Source: Alistipes sp.
GTDB lineage: Bacteria; Bacteroidota; Bacteroidia; Bacteroidales; Rikenellaceae
NCBI GenBank assembly: GCA_017463615.1
Contig: JAFTOU010000014.1
Location: forward strand, 1 to 64,000
DNA: 64,000 nucleotides
Reading direction: 5' to 3'
Shown: piece by piece, positions 36,588-44,800 of the stretch
Numbering within the stretch: the first letter of the stretch is position 1
How the letters are laid out: each line of letters begins with the position of its first letter
The notes under the pieces: generated by a model
What the model was told of the DNA's origin: nothing
Databases searched by the model: none
The model's input: only the letters and a program-made list of their open reading frames with translations
Translations under genes and position numbers: made by a program

Positions 36588-37058
36588 TTAGTAACCCAAT
36601 ACCTTTGACGACGCATAAGAGATCTTGAGTGCATTTGCACGACGAAGCTCCTGCTTAACATCGGCAATGATACCCATCTTCGTATTTCCGTCCGCCTTAA
36701 GGCAGATGGTCATTGAAGCACGGTCAACCTCTGACAGCTTATCGCGCTCTGCAGCAGCGAAGTCAAGGATGTCCTTAGTTGTCTTATACGAGTCGTTGAG
36801 CTGAATCAGTGGTGCGGTACCATACTTTGCCTGCATATGCAGAACTGGTACACCAATGTGAATGTAGCTCACAAGATTCTTCTTCTCAAGTTTCTGAACC
36901 TCTGTAGCCTCAGGGAGCTTGTATCTAACCATAAGCTCCTGGTCGCGCATTGAGGTAGAGAGCATAAAGAAGAACAGGATGATATAAACCACATCGGGCA
37001 GTGAGGTTGTTGACATTGCAGGAACCTCGCGCTCGCCCTTTTTCTTCATTACTGCCAT
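36588..37058 (-). CDS. exbD: ExbD/TolR family biopolymer transport protein (second copy)
   Basis: The 156-residue protein has a short basic cytoplasmic N-terminus, a membrane helix (DVVYIILFFFMLSTSM, residues 25-40) and a periplasmic domain. ExbD proteins form a proton-driven motor with ExbB that powers TonB-dependent outer-membrane uptake, the main route for glycans and iron in Bacteroidota. The conserved membrane aspartate of ExbD corresponds to the D in LPDVVYII. It lies one base after the other ExbD gene and ends the operon before a terminator. Confidence 0.9.
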   Translation of the reverse strand: MAVMKKKGEREVPAMSTTSLPDVVYIILFFFMLSTSMRDQELMVRYKLPEATEVQKLEKKNLVSYIHIGVPVLHMQAKYGTAPLIQLNDSYKTTKDILDFAAAERDKLSEVDRASMTICLKADGNTKMGIIADVKQELRRANALKISYASSKVLGY

Positions 37059-37059
37059 A

Positions 37060-37650
37060 TTACTTACCCATTTTACGCGGCTCAGCCTCTGAAATCTTCA
37101 AAGGTACTGCCTTGGTTATTACTTTTCTCTCCTCCTCGGCAAGGTCTGCGAACTTCTTGCCGAACTTGGTCATTGAGACATCATCACGCACCTCGTTAAA
37201 TGCGCGAGTAAGCTCGTTCTGTACGCGGATATAAACCTGATAATCAGTGTCACGGGTATTCTGAAGTGAGATTACACCCTCGCTTACTGGGAAGGTCCAC
37301 TTTGAGCCATCTGGCATATCAAAGGTCTGCTCCTTCTTCTCTGGGAGGTTCTCATCATCGTAAGGGTTAAGGATAAACTCCTTTGCCTTATCCTTCAGAT
37401 AATGAAGATCCATGACCTGACCACCCGCCATAAGCTGACCGCTACCAGATACGAATACAAGGAAGAGGTTACGCTCTTTAACCTTGATATCCTCCTGCTT
37501 TACATTTGGATCTGGCATTGGTGGAAGCACGCGCACGATACCGGTATCAACATCCATTGTAGAAACCACAAGGAAGAAGATAAGCACTGTAAACGCGATA
37601 TCCGCCTGTGACGAAGCGTTGATTTCAGGTATTTTCTTACTTTTTGCCAT
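37060..37650 (-). CDS. exbD: ExbD/TolR family biopolymer transport protein (first copy)
   Basis: The 196-residue protein has the ExbD N-terminus MAKSKKIPEINASSQADIAFTVLIFFLVVSTMDVDTG, with the membrane aspartate in SQADIAF and one helix, followed by a longer periplasmic domain than its neighbour. Two ExbD paralogues per ExbB are common in Bacteroidota. It lies 12 bases after the small membrane protein gene and overlaps no other gene. Confidence 0.92.
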   Translation of the reverse strand: MAKSKKIPEINASSQADIAFTVLIFFLVVSTMDVDTGIVRVLPPMPDPNVKQEDIKVKERNLFLVFVSGSGQLMAGGQVMDLHYLKDKAKEFILNPYDDENLPEKKEQTFDMPDGSKWTFPVSEGVISLQNTRDTDYQVYIRVQNELTRAFNEVRDDVSMTKFGKKFADLAEEERKVITKAVPLKISEAEPRKMGK

Positions 37651-37662
37651 AAATTACTACTT

Positions 37663-38085
37663 CTATTTGAACAGGTTACGAACCTCGGTATAGAGTGTTA
37701 CAATGATTGAAGCTGCTGCTACAACATAAGTAACAAGAATACCTACCTCCGAAATAACCAACTCGAATGGATCATCGAATACACCACCTGCTGAGTTAGG
37801 AATTGTAAGACCATCGTGACCAAGTGCAATGAATAGTGCAGCACCTACTACAACTACTACAAGCACAATAGCAAACATTGTCTTCTTCAAACCGGCAGGA
37901 TTAGTAATCGTACCCTTGATAGCAGAGAGCAAGACGCTCAGCACTGCACCTACGAGCAGGGCATAGCCCCAAACGAGGTTCCAGCTGATGGCAACCTCTG
38001 ATCCGCCAGATACTACTGCCCAGCCTACCATAGCGGCAGTAATTGCGAAGAGAAGTCCCAACAGTATGTTTAAGAACTTTTTCAT
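37663..38085 (-). CDS. Small polytopic membrane protein of the exbBD operon
   Basis: The 140-residue protein has four predicted membrane segments (about 5-28, 38-60, 68-90 and 112-136) with short loops and no known motif. I recognise it only as the small membrane protein found between exbB and exbD in many Bacteroidota loci; its role in the motor complex is not established. Its position in the operon suggests a partner of ExbB/ExbD. Codon use is the highly expressed type seen for exbB. Confidence 0.75.
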   Translation of the reverse strand: MKKFLNILLGLLFAITAAMVGWAVVSGGSEVAISWNLVWGYALLVGAVLSVLLSAIKGTITNPAGLKKTMFAIVLVVVVVGAALFIALGHDGLTIPNSAGGVFDDPFELVISEVGILVTYVVAAASIIVTLYTEVRNLFK

Positions 38086-38121
38086 AATTTCTTTTTATGT
38101 ACGATTATTGTTTAGGTCTAA

Positions 38122-38931
38122 TTATTTCTTGTAAACTGTAAGGATATCCATCAGGGTGATAGAAGCATCCTCCATCTCATTTACAATACCGTCAATCTTT
38201 ACGATTACGTAGTTGTAGAACACCTGAAGAACCATTGCAGCAATCAGACCCAACAATGTTGTAAGCAGCGCCACCTTCATACCACCTGCTACGAGTGCTG
38301 GAGAGATGTCACCTGCAGCCTGGATAGAGTCGAATGACTGTACAAGACCTACTACAGTACCCATAAATCCGAGTGATGGAGAAAGGGCAATGAAGAGTGA
38401 CAACCAACCAAGACCGCTCTCAAGCTGACCTGTCTGAACTGAACCGTAAGATACAACTGCCTTCTCAACTGCATCAAGACCCTGCTCATAACGGTCAAGA
38501 CCCTGCCAGTAGATAGAAGCGATTGGACCCTTAGTGTCACGGCAAACTGCCTTTGCAGCCTCAATACCACCCTCGTTAAGAGCCTTCTCAACAGCAGCAA
38601 TAAACTTCTTTGTGTTGATAGTAGAAAGACCGAGGAAAAGGATACGCTCGATTGCAATAGCAAGACCGAGAACGAGTACGATAAGGATTGGGAGCATCCA
38701 TCCCCAACCACCCTCGAGGAACTTCTGCATAAGAACGTGGTGGAGTGACTCACCAGCGATCTCAACCTCAGGATTAATAGCCTCCTCAACAACAGCCTCC
38801 TCAGCAACTGGTGCAGCCTCAGCGTTCTCTACGGTTGCCTCTTCAGCAGGTGCTGCTGCAGCAGCGTCCTGTGCGATTGCAGTGCTGAACGACAGAGCAG
38901 CAACTGCCAAAACCAAAAATAATTTTTTCAT
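38122..38931 (-). CDS. exbB: MotA/TolQ/ExbB proton channel family protein
   Basis: The 269-residue protein starts with a cleavable signal-like segment (MKKLFLVLAVAALSFSTAIAQ), then an Ala/Glu-rich stretch to about residue 55, then the three-helix ExbB core: GWGWMLPILIVLVLGLAIAI, and the later GWLSLFIALSPSLGFMGTVVGLVQ and KVALLTTLLGLIAAMVLQVF segments. It is the proton-conducting part of the TonB-energising motor. It is the first gene of a four-gene operon with the small membrane protein and two ExbDs. Confidence 0.93.
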   Translation of the reverse strand: MKKLFLVLAVAALSFSTAIAQDAAAAAPAEEATVENAEAAPVAEEAVVEEAINPEVEIAGESLHHVLMQKFLEGGWGWMLPILIVLVLGLAIAIERILFLGLSTINTKKFIAAVEKALNEGGIEAAKAVCRDTKGPIASIYWQGLDRYEQGLDAVEKAVVSYGSVQTGQLESGLGWLSLFIALSPSLGFMGTVVGLVQSFDSIQAAGDISPALVAGGMKVALLTTLLGLIAAMVLQVFYNYVIVKIDGIVNEMEDASITLMDILTVYKK

Positions 38932-39168
38932 AGTGTTTTTAATAAGTTAAAAAATTTGAATAGTTTTTGTTAAAAATTTCTCTCTATTAGTATTTTTAGT
39001 TGTTTTTATGCCCAATGCACGATTTCTGACATCCGCCAAAAATCTGAGCTAAAAAGCGTATAACTGACAATGTATCAGCACGATACGGGCGTGAAATGGG
39101 TCTAATTGTGTCATTTCGCACACCTTATCAGTCCGAAATATACAAAAAATTTTTTGTTTGTGCAAAGG

Positions 39169-40215
39169 CTAACTGCCAAATTCTCCATTTTTTGATATCA
39201 ACATACTCTGTGCGACCCCATCTTTTTGTGGGCAATTACCAAGAAGGAGCATCAATTTTGTTACGGCGGCCTCTGTGGTCATATCGTGTCCGCTAATAAC
39301 GCCCGCCTGTTGCAGTCGCTTGCCAGTCTCGTAAAGTTCCATAGCCACGCCACCACCTACGCACTGGGTGACATTGACAATTGTCACTCCGCGAGCAATA
39401 GTCTCACTGAGCAGGTTGATAAACCAGTCGGCGGTAGGGGCATTACCTGTGCCAAAGGTCTCAAGGATTACTCCGCGAAGACCATCTACCGACAATACCG
39501 CTTTGAGCGTAGTCTCCGAGATGCCCGGGAAAATCTTTAATATCACGACATTTGTATCAAAGCCCTCGGTGACTTGTAGTGGCTCTGGGTTAAACTGACC
39601 CTCAAACCAACCATCTTCGTAGTGTATGTAGGCGGTATTGTAGTTGATGTTCACGCCGACCTCTGCCAGTGGCGGATAGTTGCGCGAGTCAAAGGCATTG
39701 AGTGCCTCGGCCGAGAGCTTAGAGGTACGATTTGCCCTGAAGAGCCTATTCTGGAAGTAGAGGCAGACCTCGGGCACCATAGGGTAGCCATTCTTCTGCG
39801 CTGCGGCAATCTCTATCGCCGTGATAAGGTTTTCGCGACCATCTGTGCGCATGATACCCATCGGAATCTGGCTACCTGTAAAGACCACGGGCTTGCAGAG
39901 GTTGTCAAACATAAAACTCAGCGCCGAGGCTGTGTAGGACATCGTATCTGTGCCGTGCAGCACTACAAAACCACTATATTTGTGGTAGTTATCCCGCACA
40001 GTATGCGCCAGCTCCGCCCACAGCTCCGGGGTTACATTTGAGGAGTCTATAGGCGTCATCTTGTGGACATCTATGTGGACATTGAGGTGGCGCACCGATG
40101 GAAACTCCTTCTCTATAGAGTTGAAGTCAAACGGTATCAGCGTGCCGCTCTCATCCCTCTGCATACCGATTGTACCACCGGTATAGATAATCAAAATTGA
40201 TGGTTTTGTGCTCAT
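39169..40215 (-). CDS. ansA: Type I (cytosolic) L-asparaginase
   Basis: The enzyme hydrolyses asparagine to aspartate and ammonia. The 348-residue protein shows both asparaginase signatures: IIYTGGTIGMQRDE with the nucleophilic threonine near residue 14, and FVVLHGTDTMSYTASAL with the second threonine. No signal peptide is present, so it is the low-affinity cytosolic type I. The start is two bases after the tatD stop codon, so tatD and ansA are co-transcribed with dprA upstream. Confidence 0.93.
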   Translation of the reverse strand: MSTKPSILIIYTGGTIGMQRDESGTLIPFDFNSIEKEFPSVRHLNVHIDVHKMTPIDSSNVTPELWAELAHTVRDNYHKYSGFVVLHGTDTMSYTASALSFMFDNLCKPVVFTGSQIPMGIMRTDGRENLITAIEIAAAQKNGYPMVPEVCLYFQNRLFRANRTSKLSAEALNAFDSRNYPPLAEVGVNINYNTAYIHYEDGWFEGQFNPEPLQVTEGFDTNVVILKIFPGISETTLKAVLSVDGLRGVILETFGTGNAPTADWFINLLSETIARGVTIVNVTQCVGGGVAMELYETGKRLQQAGVISGHDMTTEAAVTKLMLLLGNCPQKDGVAQSMLISKNGEFGS

Positions 40216-40217
40216 AG

Positions 40218-41006
40218 TTATAGGTTAAATATTCTCTTTGCATTTGCCGTTGTCTGCGCCGCAACCGTTTGATAATCAACACCCTTCAGCTCGGCAACCT
40301 TGGCGCAGATATACTTCACATAGCTCGACTCGTTACGCTCGCCACGATGCGGTGCCGGGGTCAAGTATGGGCAGTCTGTCTCAAGGACAATATCCTGCAG
40401 CACCATCTGCTCCACCACGGGCGCGAGCTTGCTCTTCTTGAAGGTCACAACGCCCCCGATACCGAAGAGGAAGTCGCCGCACTTTTTCAGCCTCTCGTAG
40501 CTCTGCACATCGTCCGAGAAGGCGTGGAAGATACCCCTGACGCCACGGCCTGCGTAGCCCTCCATAACGCTACACATATCCTCCCACGCATTGCGCGTGT
40601 GGACAACTATCGGCAGGTCGTAGCGGAGCGACATCTCCACCTGCGCCCTGAAGGCCTCAATCTGCTGCTCGCGGTAGTCGCTGCTCCAGTAGAGGTCAAG
40701 CCCTATCTCGCCCACGCCCCAGAAGCGCGAAATACCCTCTGGAGGCTGCTGTAGGTAGGCCTCTACCCTCTCCAAGTCCTGCTGCCAGTGCGGATTTTCG
40801 TTCACCGAGGTGGGGTGCAGACCCATCATCGGGCGCACCATCTGAGGGTAGGCACGCGCAAGGTCAAACATCCGCTCGTAGCTCTCGCCATCTATCGCGG
40901 GGAGCATCAGCAGCTCCACCTCCGCCTGACGACAACGCTCTAAGGCTTGGTCGCGGTCGGCATCAAACTCTGGCTCGTAAATATGTGAATGTGTATCTAT
41001 TAGCAT
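40218..41006 (-). CDS. tatD: TatD family metal-dependent DNase
   Basis: The 262-residue TIM-barrel hydrolase carries the TatD metal ligands: DTHSHIYEPEFD at the start, GEIGLDLYW, VVHTRNAWED, FHAFSDD and LETDCPYLTPAPHRG. TatD proteins are 3'-5' exodeoxyribonucleases or deacylase-like hydrolases and are not part of the Tat export machine. It lies between dprA and ansA with gaps of 10 and 2 bases. Confidence 0.93.
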   Translation of the reverse strand: MLIDTHSHIYEPEFDADRDQALERCRQAEVELLMLPAIDGESYERMFDLARAYPQMVRPMMGLHPTSVNENPHWQQDLERVEAYLQQPPEGISRFWGVGEIGLDLYWSSDYREQQIEAFRAQVEMSLRYDLPIVVHTRNAWEDMCSVMEGYAGRGVRGIFHAFSDDVQSYERLKKCGDFLFGIGGVVTFKKSKLAPVVEQMVLQDIVLETDCPYLTPAPHRGERNESSYVKYICAKVAELKGVDYQTVAAQTTANAKRIFNL

Positions 41007-41016
41007 AATCTTCGTT

Positions 41017-41892
41017 CTAACTCTGCTCTAAAATCTCGGCAATATCTCGCCCCGTGCAGACCATCTGCGCCAACCCCGAGGCTATCATCCTATTTGCACC
41101 CCACGACATTGAGTCCGTAGCGCGCCCAGGCACCGCGCAGAGCGTTCTGCCATAGCTGTCGGCACAGCGGGCAATATCCAACATCTGCCCACACTCCACA
41201 ATCACCATGGCGTCGCACATCCCCGCCACAATGCGCTCCGAGGCGGAGTATATATCCCTATCTGCCGCCGACATAACGCCCACCTGGCTAACTATCGCTC
41301 CTCCAGCCTCCAGTATCTCCGTCGCAAGGTGACGCCCACTCTCTACAGTCATCTGCGCAAGTGGAACGGTCGCCACACCTATGGCCCTCATGCCGCAGTT
41401 CACAGCATACCGCAACGCTAAACCATCCACAGCACCCTCCAACATCCCGACAATAACCACCTCGGGCATAAGGTCTGCAAGCTGCTCAATGGTCCGCAAC
41501 ACCATCTTGTTGGCATAGCTACTCATGCTCTCCCTCTCGCCCACTAACGAGATTACGGACGGGCTATCCGCCAACGACACATCCCCTACCATATATATAA
41601 TGTGCGGATAGTCGCTTGTATACCTCAACCTGTTGGGATAACCCTCTTGCGAGGCGCAGAGCACCGTAACTCCCTCACTCTCACAGTGTTTCAACTCTTT
41701 TGCCGCCGCATCCAAACCTGTACCAGACGCAATACTTCGGGCAATATCCGCCCTCAAGCCGGCTCTGCTAACCAACTCCGCCTCCGAGCAGGCATATATC
41801 GCCCCAGCATCCCCAAATAGCTCCAGAAGATGCACAATCGCCCTCGGCTCTAAATTGGGCACAAAAGATAACGCAAGTTCCTCAATTTTCAT
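41017..41892 (-). CDS. dprA: DprA-like DNA-processing protein (short, divergent)
   Basis: DprA loads RecA onto incoming single-stranded DNA in natural transformation. The 291-residue protein has an N-terminal helix-hairpin-helix/SAM-like part and a Rossmann domain with SLVGERESMSSYAN, VGMLEGAVDGLAL and the C-terminal PGRATDSMSWGAN-RMI segment. These match the DprA motifs at the same positions but with several substitutions: the usual glycine-rich SGxAxGID loop is GMLEGAVDG here. The C-terminal winged-helix domain of longer DprAs is absent. It starts the dprA-tatD-ansA operon divergently from tRNA-Cys. Confidence 0.82.
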   Translation of the reverse strand: MKIEELALSFVPNLEPRAIVHLLELFGDAGAIYACSEAELVSRAGLRADIARSIASGTGLDAAAKELKHCESEGVTVLCASQEGYPNRLRYTSDYPHIIYMVGDVSLADSPSVISLVGERESMSSYANKMVLRTIEQLADLMPEVVIVGMLEGAVDGLALRYAVNCGMRAIGVATVPLAQMTVESGRHLATEILEAGGAIVSQVGVMSAADRDIYSASERIVAGMCDAMVIVECGQMLDIARCADSYGRTLCAVPGRATDSMSWGANRMIASGLAQMVCTGRDIAEILEQS

Positions 41893-41950
41893 CGGTTACA
41901 ACGGCAAAAAGAGAAAAAATTTCAAATTTTCACCGTAAAGATACAATTTT

Positions 41951-41983
41951 TTTTGGATATGAAATAAAAACTCCCTATATTTG
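41951..41983 (+). promoter_or_regulatory. Promoter of tRNA-Cys
   Basis: TTTTG (41951-41955), 20 bases, then TATATTTG (41976-41983) is a near-ideal -33/-7 promoter 33 bases ahead of the tRNA. Confidence 0.8.
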
Positions 41984-42015
41984 CACACCCAAACGGATAA
42001 AACCGTTCATCTTAT

Positions 42016-42086
42016 GGTCTGATGGCCGAGTGGCTAGGCAGAGGTCTGCAAAACCTCGTACAGCGGTTCGAATCCGCTTCAGACCT
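42016..42086 (+). tRNA. tRNA-Cys (GCA)
   Basis: The acceptor stem GGTCTGA pairs with TCAGACC, with U as the discriminator base as in other tRNA-Cys. The anticodon arm GAGGT-CTGCAAA-ACCTC gives anticodon GCA, and the T arm is AGCGG-TTCGAAT-CCGCT. The 71-base length and lack of an encoded CCA are normal for this phylum. Confidence 0.95.
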
Positions 42087-42089
42087 CTA

Positions 42090-42116
42090 AACGCTACCAA
42101 AAAGGTAGCGTTTTTT
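42090..42116 (+). terminator. Intrinsic terminator of tRNA-Cys
   Basis: AACGCTACC-AAAAA-GGTAGCGTT followed by TTTT lies three bases after the tRNA. Confidence 0.9.
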
Positions 42117-42149
42117 GTTGCAGATTCTCCCGATGGTTACATACAAGCA

Positions 42150-42178
42150 TAAAAAACGCCCCTGATTGAGGGGCGTTT
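42150..42178 (-). terminator. Intrinsic terminator of glnA
   Basis: On the minus strand AAACGCCCCT-CAATC-AGGGGCGTTT is followed by TTTT, 19 bases after the glnA stop codon. Confidence 0.9.
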
Positions 42179-42196
42179 GTGGTTATTGATTGGTGG

Positions 42197-43702
42197 TTAG
42201 CCGCAGTGGAAGTACTGCTCTACCAGGGCGAGCATCTGCTCGGGGTGGGCAGTGAGGTGCTGGCGGAGGGATTGGTCTTGGTAGGACTCAAGGCGGCGGA
42301 TGATGCCGTCAATCATCGCTGGGCTAAAGACGCCGTGAGCCTCGTAGATAGCGCGCTGAGAGTCAAGGCATTCTGCCGAAGCGGCACAGCTATCTGGAAG
42401 GGTTGCAAGGGCTGCCAACTTATCTGCATTCTCTGCCTGATGGATATTGACATTGACATAGGTCTTCTCTGCCACCTCCAGTCCATTCTCAATCTCAAAG
42501 CCATGTCGGCAAGCAACAGCAAGTCCTGCGATAAGCTGATAGATATCTGCGCTTCCATCTGGCGAGCGCATCTCCACGGTCTGCTTCTGCGTTGTATCGT
42601 AGTGCGAAGTTGGCTCCAACGGGTTAGCGATATGGCACATATCGGCATCGGCTGTCCAGCCCAGAGGCACGCGTACGAGCACCGAGCGGTTGCGGTCGCC
42701 CCAGCAGATATTTGTCGGTGCCTCCTGATGCGGCACAAGGCGGAAGTATGAGGTCGGATTGGTATTTCCGAAGGCGGTGATTGACGGTGCCAGCTCCATC
42801 ATTCCGGCGATAGCCTTGCGAGCCGTAGCCGAGAGCACGCCGCCCTCAAGCATCTGATTTACACCATCTTTGACAATGCGCATGTGGATATGCAGACCCG
42901 AGCCGGCCTTGCCCGTAGTAATCTTCGGCGCGAAGGTTATGTCGTATCCCATCTGGCTTGCCAAGTTGCGAATAATCCACTTAGCCACCATAAGCTGGTC
43001 GGCAGCATCGCAAGCGGGTACGGGCAGGAACTCAATCTCGTTCTGCTCGTATATCATCTCCCCGATAGTGAAGTTACCCACCTCCGAGTGGCCATACTTC
43101 ACCTGACCGCCCGCCTGAGCAATATAGTCCATACAGCGCGCACGAAACTGGTTGAACTTCGCAAATGGAGCCGACTCGTGGTAGCCCTTCTGGTCGGTTG
43201 CAGGGTAGAGTCCATCGCTGGCAGCTACAACATAGTACTCCAGCTCGCCCATAGCCTCAAACTCCATACCCGTAACTGCACGGAACGCCTCGCACGCCTT
43301 GCGCAGCGTATTCTCGGGCGAGCTCTCAAGCATCTGGCCATCCTTGTTGAAGAAGGAGCAGAGCATCGTGAGCGTAGGAATCTCGGCAAATGGGTCTACA
43401 AAGGCGGTTGAGAATCGCGGCACAACATAGAGGTCGCTACTGCCCGCCTCAATAAATGGGAAGAGGCTGCTGCCATCCACGCGCTCGCCGCAGGTGAGGA
43501 TGGTGTCAAGATACTCTGCGTTGTTAATCACAAAGTTGAGCGTCTTGAGCCTACCATCCGCCGCAGGGTACATAAAGTTTACCATGCGGATGCCGTTCTG
43601 GCTGATAAACTCTACAATATCGGCCTTTGTAAACTGCTTGCAAGGCTTGCCCAGAAAGGCAACGACCTTGTTAGGATTGAGTGATAACTGCTTGTCTGTC
43701 AT
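42197..43702 (-). CDS. glnA: Glutamine synthetase (type I-like)
   Basis: The 501-residue protein joins ammonia to glutamate. It has the beta-grasp N-terminal domain and the catalytic domain with GELEYYVVAAS, KITTGKAGSGLHIHMRI (ATP-binding histidine region), the AFGNTNPTSYFRLVPHQEAPTNI-like segment and RSPDGSADIYQLIAG. The usual MPKP in type I enzymes (KPxxGxxGSGMHxHQS) is present here in variant form. It ends a run nrdD-nrdG-mntP-glnA with short gaps, so it may be transcribed from the riboswitch-controlled promoter as well as from a promoter of its own. Confidence 0.88.
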   Translation of the reverse strand: MTDKQLSLNPNKVVAFLGKPCKQFTKADIVEFISQNGIRMVNFMYPAADGRLKTLNFVINNAEYLDTILTCGERVDGSSLFPFIEAGSSDLYVVPRFSTAFVDPFAEIPTLTMLCSFFNKDGQMLESSPENTLRKACEAFRAVTGMEFEAMGELEYYVVAASDGLYPATDQKGYHESAPFAKFNQFRARCMDYIAQAGGQVKYGHSEVGNFTIGEMIYEQNEIEFLPVPACDAADQLMVAKWIIRNLASQMGYDITFAPKITTGKAGSGLHIHMRIVKDGVNQMLEGGVLSATARKAIAGMMELAPSITAFGNTNPTSYFRLVPHQEAPTNICWGDRNRSVLVRVPLGWTADADMCHIANPLEPTSHYDTTQKQTVEMRSPDGSADIYQLIAGLAVACRHGFEIENGLEVAEKTYVNVNIHQAENADKLAALATLPDSCAASAECLDSQRAIYEAHGVFSPAMIDGIIRRLESYQDQSLRQHLTAHPEQMLALVEQYFHCG

Positions 43703-43717
43703 ATATTTATGCTATTT

Positions 43718-44272
43718 TTACAATGTATGCTCTACAACTATTTTTATACCAATGAGTATCAGCACCGCGCCACCCATAAACTCCGCCTTGGAGCGGTAGC
43801 GACATCCAACAGCCTTGCCGACATAAAGCCCTATAGCTGAGAGGGTTGCCGTGATGACACCTATCGCCGCAGCGGCTGTAAATATATCCTCCTTCAGAAA
43901 GGCGAGCGAGACACCTACCGCCAGTGCATCAATGCTTGTTGCCACAGCAAGCGGGAACATAGCCTTAATGCCGAAGTCGTCGTTGCTCTTGTCGCAATCC
44001 TTTGAGAGCGACTCGTGAATCATATTAAAACCTATAACGCCCAGCAGGCAGAAGGCTATCCAGTGGTCCACACTCTCCACAAAGTCGGCAAAGCTGACAC
44101 CCAAGAAGTAGCCGACAACGGGCATAAGCGCCTGAAAACCACCGAACCACACAGCCACAGCAAGAGCCTGCTTCGGCTGCACCTTAGCAACCGACAAACC
44201 CTTGCCTATAGCCACCGCAAAGGCATCCATAGATAGCCCCACGGCAATAAGTACTAACTCTACTGTACCCAT
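43718..44272 (-). CDS. mntP: Manganese efflux pump MntP
   Basis: The 184-residue membrane protein has six helices and the two conserved aspartate motifs of MntP: VGLSMDAFAVAIGKGL and ATSIDALAVGVSL. MntP exports Mn(II). The ATG at 44272 is preferred over a TTG four codons upstream. It lies between nrdG and glnA with gaps of 18 and 15 bases; glutamine synthetase and several radical or oxygen-stress functions depend on divalent metals, but a link is only inferred. Confidence 0.9.
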   Translation of the reverse strand: MGTVELVLIAVGLSMDAFAVAIGKGLSVAKVQPKQALAVAVWFGGFQALMPVVGYFLGVSFADFVESVDHWIAFCLLGVIGFNMIHESLSKDCDKSNDDFGIKAMFPLAVATSIDALAVGVSLAFLKEDIFTAAAAIGVITATLSAIGLYVGKAVGCRYRSKAEFMGGAVLILIGIKIVVEHTL

Positions 44273-44290
44273 AATAAACTCCAATATACC

Positions 44291-44800
44291 CTACTCCTGC
44301 TGCCAGAGGACAACCTCCGAGAGCTGGAGCGACTTGCGAACATCTATAATGCGCTGGTTGCCACTGCCACGAAAGTGGAGCGACAAGTCGCGCTCAGCCT
44401 CAACATAACGCCCATCCACAACCACATCGCATAGCTCTACCAACTGTCGGCGCAGAGGGTGGCGCAGCAGCTGCTCAAAACAATATCCCGTATAGCACCA
44501 TATACTCTTATCCGTCTGCTGTCTAATCCTCTGAGACAGAGCGATAAAGCCCTCGGGGTGCAACATCGGGTCGCCACCGGTATAGGTTACATTCATATCT
44601 GCATCCACGATGCGAGCGAATAGCTCCTCTACCGACACCTCCTCGCCAGCCGCCTCGTCCCACGACTGCGGGTTATGACACCCCGGGCAGTGGTGCTCAC
44701 ACCCCGCCGTATAGAGCGAGGTGCGAAGGCCTACACCGTCTACCGATGTACCATATTTAATATCTAATATGCGAATACTATTTGTGGATGACACGGTCAT
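44291..44800 (-). CDS. nrdG: Anaerobic ribonucleotide reductase activating protein
   Basis: NrdG is the radical-SAM enzyme that installs the glycyl radical on NrdD. The 169-residue protein has the CxxxCxxC cluster motif in TAGCEHHCPGCHNPQSWD and the GGDP SAM-binding motif in NVTYTGGDPM. The ATG overlaps the end of nrdD by 23 bases in another frame, implying translational coupling. Confidence 0.94.
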   Translation of the reverse strand: MTVSSTNSIRILDIKYGTSVDGVGLRTSLYTAGCEHHCPGCHNPQSWDEAAGEEVSVEELFARIVDADMNVTYTGGDPMLHPEGFIALSQRIRQQTDKSIWCYTGYCFEQLLRHPLRRQLVELCDVVVDGRYVEAERDLSLHFRGSGNQRIIDVRKSLQLSEVVLWQQE

